Positions 29,901 to 43,100 of a stretch of 64,000 nt of DNA are shown here, piece after piece. Numbering within the stretch: the stretch's first letter is position 1; each line of letters opens with the position of its first letter. Source of the stretch: Anticarsia gemmatalis (lineage: Eukaryota > Arthropoda > Insecta > Lepidoptera > Erebidae); the NCBI RefSeq assembly GCF_050436995.1, contig NC_134763.1:6815001-6879000 (forward strand). The letters run 5' to 3'. The position numbers and the translations under genes are program-made. The notes beneath the pieces are model-generated. The model made no database searches. It had not been told where the DNA came from and saw only the letters and a program-made list of their open reading frames with translations.

Positions 29901-32900
29901 CATAACTAAAACGAATCTATGAATTTAATTTTACCATAACAGTAGCAAAAAATATGAAACAAAAACTATGATTGAAGTGTTTCAAAGGGAAACAAGAACA
30001 TTTTTTGTGTTGCGTCAAAACAATAAAAAACAACTCAGCGGGCTACCAAGTAAGGTAAATAAATGTGGAGGATTAAAATACTTCTAAGGCACAAACAAAT
30101 GGAGGTTGGAGTACAACAAACTGGTTTTACGAGTTCGTGTGAGTGATTTGACATTCGTGAGCCTTTATGGACTACGTAAGATTTCAACAGGAGTTTGTAA
30201 GGGACTCTTGTATTGTTAAGAATTAATATAATTAAGAAATATATTAGAAATGATTATTACTTGATCTAACGAGGAAGGAAATCATCGTAATGAAAACTTG
30301 CAAGCCTAAAATTTGTTTCATACAATTCTTGTGAGGAAGTCCATAAAATGAGTAGAAAATAAAATAGCAATTGTTTAATAGTAACCTAAATTAGATATTT
30401 AAAATTGGTCACGCAAATAAATTAAATGTAGGTTATTAGTTATTGATAAGAACATTAATATATGGAAATATATCAGACAATTTTAATTACAATAAATAGT
30501 ACTAAGAAGATACATCAAAACATGAGCAGCAGTTCAAATAAATTAAGATAGTACCAGAAAAGCTTCGTCACTATTTTACTTGAAATTCACCCCGAAGAAT
30601 CGGAACAAGTCTTTAGGCGACAACCTAAGAAAAGTAGACCAAAACAAACGTTGAAATGGAAGATAGGTACCCAAAATCAATACTTCGAAGTGACTCATTT
30701 ACTGCAAAGCAAAAAACCTTGGAGGAGAGATAAATTCATCTAAGCAAAAGGAATGCTTTGCTGTACTTTAATCAACTCAAAAAGCTTTTGGACTTTCGCC
30801 GTTTTACTTCGTTTTGTACTGTACATCTAATCAGGGCAGGATACCCAACTTCGTTCATTTGCTTAATACCGAACATAAATCTTAAGCATCTTGATAAGTT
30901 AAGGCGGAGGGAATTAGTTGTTACCAATTAATGGCATTAGATATCAGATGGGAGAGGAATGGTTGTACAAATCGTGAGTACATTGCCGTGATGAGGAAGA
31001 TAAAGAAATAAAGGTTTCAAGGGTAGCGTAATGTATGGAGGAGCCTTTGAAAAGAATTGAATAGGAAGTAAAAGATCTGAATATCTCGGATTTCGAATTA
31101 TCGCGTCTATTCTCCTCTAATCTTATTACAAAGTTTTGACACCAAGTTTTACAGTAGCTTAACAAGAACGCCACATATTCAGTCTAAGTTAGCAAATCGA
31201 ATAAGAAGTTAGCAAATCTCGAGAGATCCAGAACCCAAGAATACGGGATATTTACAACGGACTGAATATAATAAAGCTAAAGATTCTAAAGAAGCCAATA
31301 TTGCTAAAAAATGTAGTATTCCAGAATTGTTTTAAATACATTTTAGTAATCTAGATCAGACTTGAACAAGGACTTATGTAAGTGGACAAAGATCGAAGAA
31401 CGCCACTAGTTAGGATCACTACAAACTTACGCTTCATTCACATTCATACATCTTGTCAACACCTATAGGAAAAATCTATACTAATCTATACTAATATTAT
31501 AAAGCTGAAGAGTTTGTTTGTTTGATTGTTTGTTTGTTTGAACGCGCTAATCTCAGGAACTACTGGTCCGATTTGAAAAATTCTTTCAGTGTTAAATAGT
31601 CCATTTATCGAAGGTTATAGGAATATAGGAAGGTTATAGGCTATATATCATCACGCTACTACCAATAGGAGCAGAGTACCAGTGAAAAATGTTACAAAAA
31701 CGGGGAAAATTTTTAACGCTTATGTAACGCAACCGAAATTGCGCGGGTCAGCTAGTATGTGATATTATGAGTCTACATAATGACTAATTATGTTTGTGTA
31801 TGTATTTGGATAAAGGTACTAACCAATTACTTGCTCTAACAAACAAACAAGCAAACAAACAAAGAAACTTGGATAGGTATAGGCCTATATCTAAATTTGT
31901 TCTACAGCAGAACAAAATTCGCGGAACAAAATCAGAATATAAGTCGTTAGTCGGACAATTAATTAAACATATACGCATTATTATTGCATAAAACTTTCCT
32001 GTTGCCAATGAATAGGTAGAAGCCTAGCAAAGGACACACCCTAAGTCGGCGCCTATAACCAGGTATTGTTTTCAAACCACAAGCAATATGCATTGTTATT
32101 GCAGACTGGATTCCGTTTAGGTTTTCCTTTAACTTTAAATTTAAATTCAGTACCACATAAATTAGATTAAGTGACTTGCTTGCGAATTCGAGTCTTATAT
32201 GCAGCCGCTTGACTTTTGGCTGGATCAAAAACCCACACGTGCTAAAAGTTTATAATTGAACCAGTCAAAAAAATATGTTCTAAAAATTTGTAGTTGTAGT
32301 TTTAACAGACGTCACAGTGTTGTTACTCAATTCTATGAAACAGCTCTGGAACTACTAGCAGGTCTGAATTTTACAAGTAACTTTTTTTACAGTTTAACCA
32401 CAAATTTCGAGGATAGTCTTTCGTTCGCCAGCCAATCATCAACGCCATTACCTATTTAACAGTCTAATTTATCATATAGTGTTAATATACTCACATCGGA
32501 TATGCCAAGATGGTCAGCTATGTTCTCGCTGCAATACACGATATCTCCCTGCTGTGACAAGGCCAGGACGAAGCCGTCAAGTGCCTTCATGTACGACAGC
32601 TCCGAAGACACCTCCTCCATGCCTTTAGGGTGCTGGATTTTAGGATGTTCCGACTCCACTTGGGGAACTGAAAATACCCAATACATCATTTAATTTTCCA
32701 GGAATTCGACCTTTAATTGACTCAACAAGTTATTTGTTGCACGTTAGGCATTATTATCAAATAAGGTAATTAAATGGTAGAACAAAGGGAAATTAAAGCA
32801 TTTAATAATTATAATTATGAGGCAAATATAATTTCAAAAATAAATTATAATTCAATTCGCTCGTGACGAATAGGTTGGATATTTTGTAGCGGTAATAAAG

Positions 32901-35900
32901 TCCATTTTCAATGAACAAGGTTTTTAATCCAACTGACATATTGCATTGATCAAAAATAGAAATGGTGTTACCACATCGAATGTTTTCAACGCCGTTCCTT
33001 GAAGAATGCAAATATAAACCAAGATTGAAAGAATATGAACTGTTCGTTTAAAAGCAACGAATTTATGATGTCAGATTACGAAATGAAGAAGAATTTTCAC
33101 TCCTCGTGGTGTATTTTATACAATCTGGTTTAAAAGCTTTTGACATTTCTTACTATTGTCTCAATTCAATTACTGGATGTCTGTATAAAGGTGTGACACC
33201 ATTTGAGTATCAAACAGGGAGGAGAAAAGGAACAATATAAATGCCATTTAGACGGAAAGTCAAAGTTGGCTTCAGACTGTAAATAAGATGACATTCGCCA
33301 AGCAAATATGGACTTTAATGACATGGATTAAGGTTTGTTTTTATTACTGTACCAGCGTGAAGCTTTGAAAGAAAAAATATGTTTCTTGTTTATGTCACGG
33401 AATAAAGAACTAATAGAAGTTATATTACGATATTGTTCTTAACGCGATAAGAAGGTAAGAGACCAAACATTAACAGTAACTAGATGTAACGATAATAAGA
33501 TAATAAATATGACTCATTATTGTTTCAGAAAGACACGTATGTTTTATCAATTCGACTTCGAGTTGAAGTCGAATCGTGTCGCGAATTTGTGATTACATGT
33601 AGTTATAGTTCGACAACTTAGTAGGGAGTCGTCGCATGTACAACTTAGTTGAATGATAATTCACAATTTAGTGTATTTCCATAATCTTCTTCTTGTCTTC
33701 TTGTTGTATGGTTAGTGGTCAACCTAGTGTCAAAGTTGTTCAAGCCGCCGAAAGGCCTTTGACGTGGCTTAACGATTGTTATCTTAATTGTCAAAAACCG
33801 GGACCGACTTTTTACGTGCCCTCCGAAGCTCGGAGACGCCCTGTTCAAATACCACTATGCGGTCACCCATCTATGGAATGACCGCGCCAAGGTTTGCTTA
33901 ACCCACAGATCGTTTAAAGTAGATATATCAAACAGGTCACTAGAAGATACATAATTTGCGGTTTACTGATGATCTTAATGTTGAATTCTGTATACCACCG
34001 CCAGTGATGAACCTTGCTTATAAGTTGTCAGACTATAGCAGTAACCAAAAATTTTGCAATGTAAATAAAGGTGTAATAAAATCAATGATGACAACCTGTT
34101 TGGATGAGGTATGGGTCTGTGACGTCACTGTGGTTTCCAGCGCGTGGCGTATGGCCTTAGGAAGAAGTTAATCAACGCGTTCAGCTTATAAATAAGCTGG
34201 AAAATTGTGGTTTGCAACATGCCATGTCCAATATTATTACGCATGCGAAATAGCGCCATACAAAATATTTTTTTTAAAGATTACTCCAGCCCTAAAAATT
34301 GCTCTTGCGTCGCGGGGACTTTGATGAACATACAAACAACGGACACGAAGTACAACTAGACTCGAAACAACTTTTTGAGAATCGCAGTCGCATAGGTATT
34401 TAATTGTTCCACATGGAAATCAAATATATAGGAAAATTAAAAAAGAAAACGTGGGCATCGAACCACTGCGCCACTAATCATATCGTATCTTTATGAAGTT
34501 TTTTAGCAGATTCGTTACTTATTGTATTTAATCAGAAGCAGAATAAGGTCTTTTTTAACATTTTACCTCTTCTAAGCTTCTAACAGAGTAAGTTTTAATC
34601 ATAATCTTTAGTGGGCTACTAGCATGTTGTTGTTGTTCTTTTGGACACGCAGTTAATAAACTAGGTACTTAGTACACACAATAATATACGTAAAACTAAA
34701 GGTTAATTTGTCATAAATACTAAAATTTGCGGAAACTTTAATGAAAACACTGTGATTTTACCTATAATTTAATTTTTCCTTGTACAAATCTCAACATAAT
34801 AATTAACTGCAATAATGAGTGTCAAATTCATGGTAAACTGTATATGGCCTGAGTTTTTGCACATCACAGGTTAGACTTCGGTAACACCGTTCCTTCATAG
34901 TTAATAAATATTAAGCATAGGTATATTCCTAACATCATCTGCCTAGCCTTTCTTCGAACGATATTGGAGTCGGCTTCCAATCTGCAGCTGCCATCGGATG
35001 TAGCTGGATACCAATATTTTACATGGAGCGACTGCCCATCGGACCTCCATAGCCGAGTTGGTTACAACACGATACCCTCAAATGAGACTGGTTGTCAGAC
35101 TATCAAGCTTCCTAGATATGATATGATGTAATAAAATACTTATCAACGACTATCTTCGTGAAACAAAAAATCGCAAGTTTTGTTAAACATTTTGAGTAAA
35201 ATGTCCGCAAGAACCTTCAAGAACTCGTCATTCATACTGATATCGTAACATGTAATCTAATTCGATTACATTCATTGTATTGCTGCTATTATCCGCATTA
35301 TCCTGTGATAGTTGTGACGTAGAAGAGGCGCCGGTATCAACAATTTTATTACTTATTTTGTCAATCTGTGCCTCGATTCTCTTCTACTATCGACTACCGA
35401 CAACCGAACTGTCATCGAGAAATTTTGTATGAAAATCTGATCAGCGCCTCTGACGGGTGTCGTAGGAAACATATTGGCAATACATTCTAAATGTCAAAAT
35501 TCGATAGCTAGCCGGTTGTAAGTAGTCGAAAGCAGTAGAGAATCGAGGTACAGCTGTCTTTTGTTTGTTTTCAGACATCTTTATTACTTCAATATTCAAT
35601 TGCCCCTAAGAGGCAACCACAGAATGACCTTTAGTCCAACAACTTAGTAAAGAGCTTTGCTTGCACGATTTGCGACTGTCGGAGGTACATAAAATTCAAA
35701 ATTGAGGACATCAATGACCCGCAGACCTAGCAGCTGACAGTGGTCTGTTTGATACAAGTTACTTAATTTCTAATCTTGATTAATCGTGCATGCCAAGGCT
35801 CTCTGCTATGTTGTTAGATTATAATCATGATAACACACCACAGCCATTTTCAGTCCTCAAAGACTTGACAAAAAAAATGACAACTTGACAGGAGAAAAAA

Positions 35901-38900
35901 TCTGAACTGTACCGGAATTGAACAAACCTTTACCGCAACAGACTAATCGGTTGATAGATAATCTCTCATACTTACGTAAAGACACAACATCTCTGACACG
36001 CAGGTAGGAGATGGCTAGACGCATGACGGAGGCCTTGTCCAGTTGTTCCACGTCCTCCTTCCTAGCTGGTAGCGCGGCTGACAGCTCGGCGAAGATCTGC
36101 ATCTCCTTGGTGCGTCGGCACCGAGCCGCCACCCGCGACTTCTCCTTCCGTTTCTCATTATTCCTGGAGACAAAAGAATAATACATGAACTAACTGAACA
36201 GTCTTTCGACAAAAAAAAAGAAAACTTGATAAAATAGATTCTTTAAAATTTGTTCTGGTTAATTGATTCATATATTGCTTGAACTATATAGTGGGTACCT
36301 AATCATGCATACGATTTTGTTTGCCGACATTTATTTTTCATTACTGATATGTATAAACGTAAAAAAAAACGAAAAAAACAAGCGTGAACTGTCCCACGTA
36401 ATATTTTGAATGATAACTCTATCGAAGATTTATCATGGAAAAACAAAGTTGTTTTTATTTTATCCTTAATTCTAATTAAACCTGTCATCAAGTTTGTCAT
36501 CTGAAATCATGTTTTATTTCGAGACAGACATAAGCAAATAACATAATAATATGTAATTAACAGAGATAATTGATATACGCAGTTACAAAATTGGAAACAC
36601 GTCAATGTAGAGACATCTTTGACCTGAAGATAGGTGTTAATTCAACTAAGTAATTTCATCTGCACTGTATCATAATTCTTGTTCTATTAAATCAAGGGTT
36701 CCCAACCTTTTCTTAGTCCGGGACCACTTTTATATTATTCTTGTTAGCAGGGACCACTATGTAAGTATATTGAAAATAAAGTATAGTATTATTGTCCTTA
36801 AAAATTTAAATTTATAATCATTCGCGGACCATATTTAGACTTCCACGGACCACTGGTTGGGAACCACTGTATAAAATCAATTTATTCAGGCAAAAATCAA
36901 AGTTTGTTCTGTGTAATAAAAATTAAAAAAAAAACACCTGCAATTTATTTAACATGCAACACTAACAAGTTCAGAAATTACACGTCATTAAAATTAATTC
37001 GCGTAGACAAAACACGCATTTAGTATTTTCAAACAAAAAATGAAGTCAACTATAAATTACGATCTGTTTTTATTGTGAAACAGAGTGAATAAATTCTTTG
37101 GTAAAAATAGAGCGAACTATTGTTCTTAATCAAGGAGAAGATTGATCACGCGAACGAGCATGTCTTACAAATTGCTATGGAAATATCTATTAACATTGTT
37201 GATCAATGGCTTTATTATAAGAAGAGCATTTAAAATATAGTGTTGTACTGCATCCATTTATTATAAAAATAACACCTTTTAACGTAGCAGCAGGGTAATA
37301 AATATTATCTATTTTTTATTTACACCAGTCAGTTCTCGAAATGTCCGTTTATGTACCTATTGCACAACTAATTCAATTTCTTTTTATTCACACCGAAATT
37401 CAACAAGTCACTATCAACTCCAAAATATTTTGTCATTTTTTTCTTTCATTATAATTTTTAGTACCTTTTCTTTATAGCACAAAGTTTGTTCCTTGTATCG
37501 GCGACCTCCGGCACTCCTGGAATACACATCTTCAAATCTCCAAACGATTGGGCTCATTAATTTCACCAAAATGTATTTATTTCTATAGAAACAGCAGAGA
37601 GTGCAACAAGACAATTCTATGCGAAGCAACCGAGTGGTATGTCCAATAATTACTAAAACTTTATTCCATTAATTTGTCATTAGGCCCCCGGCAGACGGCC
37701 ATTTTATCACTTGTTCCAAATAGCGTATTTAAGAAATGCGTCACAAATGCATTTTTAAACAAGTTATGAGCGATTATTGTAGTTTTTAACGAGTACTATA
37801 TTTACTTTGGGGGCTCGTTTTGTTTTCATTGTTCTTACAATTCTTATCTATTCAAAAAAGTTGTAGGCTGAAAGTTGAATAGATGCCAAAATGGGGTATC
37901 TTGCAATCACTGACGTTCCGAAATGGAGCACATTTTTTGATATACCAACACAGGGTCGAGTAGTCAAGTACTTTGTACACCAAACAACGCATCGATCAAC
38001 TAATCGCTCGACTGGTTTTATCATTTGTAAAGGCTCAGGTACCTAACCGAAAGGGTACCACGATACACTCAATAAAACTTTTTACCAACCCAACAATACT
38101 AACAGCAGGTAGATTCGAACATGGACTGTCGGTACAGTCTAATTGTATTTAATCTTCTATTATACCCCGCTATTATCAAGTTGCCAAGACGACAAGCTAA
38201 TTCAAATAATTCTAATACTTTTATCTTTAGTGTTATCGGTCCAAATATTAGATTTGAGCAAACATTGGACAATAAATAGTCCTGCCGCCACATCGGCGCT
38301 GCAACATTATAAGGTTACCGAGGAAATTATCGTACCATATTAGGGCTGGCATATGCTATGTACTGAATTCTAAGAAGTAGATATCGGATCGTATTATTCG
38401 AGTTTCCGTTTAAGTACCGGCGCTTAGTCATCCTTCATTATTTAATGATGACATTAATGTAATGAGCCTAAAATTTTAAATTAGGCAACAGTGCAACGGT
38501 AAGTCCATTTATTGATAGACACACCTTTCTAGTTTCAAAAAACGCACATCATATTTATCGGCTTATGAAAATATGGAGAAACAAAATAAGGGTTTAGTAT
38601 GTGTAGCTATTTGGATAGACCAGGTATCGATCTATAAACACTAATTAATGAGACAAAACAGAATTACACGAGCATAAGATGTCGTACAACTTCACGACTT
38701 GTAGCAATCACTAGAAAAGTCACGATTCATCTTCACTCTATTTAACAAAAAAAAGGGCATATCTAGAAGGCAGAGGGGTAGATTCTTACTTACAAAACAA
38801 CGCACAGAGAACATAACGTGATCGTAAAACGTACAGACTTAGTGATGAATGACAACCCTGGCGTTATATTGAATTGGCTACATTATTGACGTAAGTTAAG

Positions 38901-40099
38901 TCTCGGTACGTGATCAGCATTGATGGGGACACGGTGTACCGCAGACACAATTTATTCAGCAAATGAACGCGTGTGAAATTGTTTAAGCGTTCATACGAAA
39001 TGTACGTCAATACGATAACGAAGCTACGGGACCTCTTTTTAGAGTTTCGTACGGAAAGGGTAAAAACGGGAGCCTATTTCTTGAAACTACGCTGTCCCTC
39101 TGATTGTCACTAGGCTAGATATCATCATCCAAGAAAGTTCTTAGACTGTAAATTCACAGAGGAAGTATTTTAGTTGCTGCTATTAAAAGAAACTAAAAGA
39201 GAATAAGTAAACATTTAAGTAGACTCTTGTCCAAGAGCAGTTTTTTACAGATAATTGTGCGAGTGCGAGACACATGGCCCATTTTTTCAATTCTATTTCT
39301 GAGAGTTTACTTATAAGAAAAGGATAAATAATTTGATACTGGTCAATATTATTCCATTCGTTTGTGTAACGTTGACGATGTTAACTGGAAATAATACTTT
39401 CGAATTTCATAACTTTTGGACTGTTTAACCGAGTTTTTTTCCTTAAACAGCCAAACTGCCAAACGCCTGAGGGCTACGTAAAGAGAAACGAAAAGAAAAT
39501 TTTCTCGATACCAGGAATTTTGTACATTTTGACCAAGTTATACAACATTTATTCCCTTTAACACTTCCGGAATATTCCACACATTTCAAGCAAGCAGACA
39601 TTTTAGGAAACGTTCTTATTGAATGTGAGTGAATGACATGTAAAAAGGTGGTTCACAACGTTTTTTCCTTGAATAAAAGAGCAATATACAGATCTGAGCT
39701 AGAAAGAAAATATAAACCGACAAAAATACGTTTTATTGGCTGTTATAAACCTTAATATAGAGAAAAACTACATGGCTGGACAGTGGTTTTGTAGATAATT
39801 TATAATGTGAATTGTAGCTATTTTAATACTAGCTGACCCGCGCAAATTCGCTTGCGTCACCTAAGAGAATGGGTCAAATTTTTCCCCGTTTTTGTTACAT
39901 TTTTCGTTGCTACTCCGCTCCTAATGACCGTAGCGTGATGTTATATAGCCTATAGCCTTCCTCGATAAATGGGCTATCTAACATTAAAAGAATTTTTCAA
40001 ATCGCACCAGTAGTTCCTGAGATTAGCGCGTTCAAGCAAACAAACAAACAAACTCTTCAGCTTTATAATCCATACTAATATTATAAATGCGAAAGTAAC

Positions 40100-40156
<57 letters not shown>

Positions 40157-43100
40157 CTGTCTGTCTGCTACTCAATCACGCCTAAACTACTGAACCAATT
40201 TGCATGAAATTTGGTATGGAGATATTTTGATACCCGAGAAAGGACATAGGCTACTTTTTACCCCGGGAAAATGACGCATTCCCCGGGAAAATTCAAGTAG
40301 CGAACTAAGTCGCGAATAGTCAATATTATAATGACATTGAAATAACAAAATTCCGTTGTCATGGCAACTGTTTTAATGGCGGATATGCCTTAGCGCGACT
40401 TCGTTATATTAAGAGATATAAATATTTTTCGTGAAAAAAAAACATATTTCATATCATCACGCTACGACCAATAGGAGCAGAGTAACAGTAAAAAGTGTTT
40501 CAAAAACGAGGAAAATTCTGACCCACTCTCTCTTATATGACGCAAGCGAAGTTGCGCGGGTCAGCTAGTATTAGTATAGATTAGTATAGATATCAGACTA
40601 GTTTCTGCCCGCGACTTCGTTCGCGTGAAAAGATTTACGTAGAGTTTCCTGTACTTACCTATTAATCCAGATCCAAATATATCTACGTACAAAATTTCAT
40701 AGCTTGAATATATTTCATAGCATTATAAAATATAGCTTTTGCGTGAAAGAGTATCAACAACAACATATCTGGGGGCACGGAAGTGCCCCCGCAAGTCGAG
40801 CAAAAAAAAAGCGGCACGGCCGTTAACATCCTTTTCTCGAAGCAATTCGGGCTATTTTGACACCCCTATAATTTCGTTGTGGATAAAACAAGAAGCCTGG
40901 ATTTTCTGCAACTAATTAGTCATTGTATAAACACGGTATATTTTAAATTTCAGTCAATTTGAATCAGTAGTTTAGGAATGACAACTTGTTAAAATTTTGA
41001 ATTTTGTCACTCACTGATTCACTGACTCACTGACTCACCGATCATCAAAAGTCTAAGGTACTTCTAGCAGACTTAGAAGCTTAAAATTTAGAATACAAAT
41101 AGGGTTTAGTGTCTTAATCATGGGAAAAATTTAATATTTTCTAATTTCGGTCCAGTTTTCTAAATACACCAACTGCAACAATAACTTTGTAATCCCATAT
41201 AAATGTATAAGATTACAAGGTTACATTTGCAGTTAATGAATTATTATTACAGTAGAAAATAAAATAAATAGGTGTAAATAGGTACCTACTATATGAGACA
41301 TAACGGGGGAGGGGGTATAGGGTGGATAGGGTGTTTAGCCCATGAAACTGAACAACATTCCCATAGGAAAATATGTTGAATTATGAAAAAAAAAAAAACG
41401 TTTTTCCATACAAATTGGACTTATGTTCGCTCTACAAAAAGAAGTGAGATGCCATCAAAAACATTCTGTAAAAACCTCAAGTCTCGCCGTAAAAAGTTGT
41501 GAGATCGATATAATACCAAGTCGATTAATCTATTTAGTCTCTACTTAAAGGACCTTCTGTCTTAAGTTATTACGTATGTTATTATCATGCCAATTTAAAA
41601 AAAAATACCTTTAAAACAATTAGATCGACTTGGTCATCGCAAGAAAACACAAATTCGCCATTAACATTTCAGGAGCATTAACTTCTCGTCGTGCTGTGTA
41701 GTGTGATACATACTAATAATTAAATCATGCGATGGCCAGGTTGGTCTATTTGTTTTAAAGGTATTTTTTTTTAAATTGGCATGATAATAACATACGTAAT
41801 AACTTAAGACAGAAGGTCCTTTAAGTAGAGACTAAATAGATTAATCGACTTGGTATTATATCGATCTCACAACTTTTTACGGCGAGACTTGAGGTTTTTA
41901 CAGAATGTTTTTGATGGCATATTAGTAAGATTAGACGAAATATAATTGAAGTCTGATCGACAGATAGTCAGTGCCATGAAACTATAGTTAATGCAGTTCC
42001 ATTTCGTTCCTATTTCCAAAAATACAGGATGGAGTGCTTCGAACTCGTGTTTACTTCATTTAAAAGGCAAATTAGAACAACGAAAAGCAATCTGCGATTC
42101 CTAAAACGTTTCCTAAAACGAGAAATCTTAGTCATGTAGGTTAGGTTTACTATTCCGAATTTGATGGGGAATACCCAGGTACAAAACGCAATTTTTAATT
42201 CCGATGGCGTTTTAAAATATCGGGACGAATCCTTATTTATAAAAGCATATAAAAGATTGTCAGGAAGCTACGTAAAAATCATGTAGAAAGCATCTAAAAG
42301 ATGTTCATTGTATATCAGAGAAAATGGTTGGTAATATGGTATTCGATATTTGGCTGGCGTATTGATATATTCAACAAGAAATTCTGTTATAAATTACTAT
42401 CTCATTAGTAAACAGTACACTAGTCTCACATACCTAGGTCAAATATAATGCTGACTAATTCCTTGCAGCACAGAATATGTAATTCTAAGAATTATTTGTT
42501 ATTGTTTTATTTTAAGCCTTTTCAAGTAAGTAGGGAATAACAATACTAATTATTCCGATATGCGTTACATAGAATTACGGAGAAATAAATTTAAATGCGT
42601 ATTAGGTAAGTTTAGCAATGCGGTACTCGGAACCCCAAACTAGCATTTTGTTTAGACTTGGATAATGGCTAACATGTAGGTACATGTACCTGAAGGCTGC
42701 GGATCAAACATGTGCTAATTATATTCAGAAGTAAAGGCACATATAAAGAAGTCCTTTTCCCTACTTATAGGTACCGTTAAGCAAAATAACGACGTGTGAT
42801 GACTTTTAAACAACAAAAAATATCGTAAATATAGATCATGTCTACTGAAAATCTTCAGATAAAGCGACAGACTAAGTTTCAATGAGCGTGCAAATGCGTG
42901 TATCACTTAGGCTCGTAAGCCATGTGGAACAGAATGCTGACACATCATGAATATCGATAATAGTCGATATCATAGTCCAAACTAACACTAGTCTACATTT
43001 TATATTTACAATAAAAATAAAATATTAAATAAATTATTCAGTTTTTTACTTTTGTCTCTTATTAAACAACAGATCTTTTTGTGTAAATAAGTATTGTTTT

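Larger units (their letters stand above)
27779..32494 (-). other. sima intron 3
   Basis: The intron contains a GC-rich patch (29176-29236), a Lepidoptera-type repeat fragment (29473-29585) and a complete plus-oriented Helitron (31485-31755). Open frames at 29626-29922 and 31784-32228 have no recognisable content. Confidence 0.9.
32668..35975 (-). other. sima intron 2
   Basis: The intron is repeat-rich: a perfect hairpin (33550-33574), a 5S-derived SINE (33683-33912), a tRNA-related SINE (34266-34482), a dispersed repeat (34935-35120) and a MITE (35371-35548). Confidence 0.9.

Noticed and set aside
32502..32693. Plus-strand open frame over sima exon 3
   Set aside because: Antisense shadow of the PAS-A exon with no family features.
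40098..41043. Regular CTGT and CTGACTCA repeats considered as a CRISPR-like or satellite array
   Set aside because: Units are 4 and 8 bp with no spacers, inside eukaryotic transposons; they are microsatellites.
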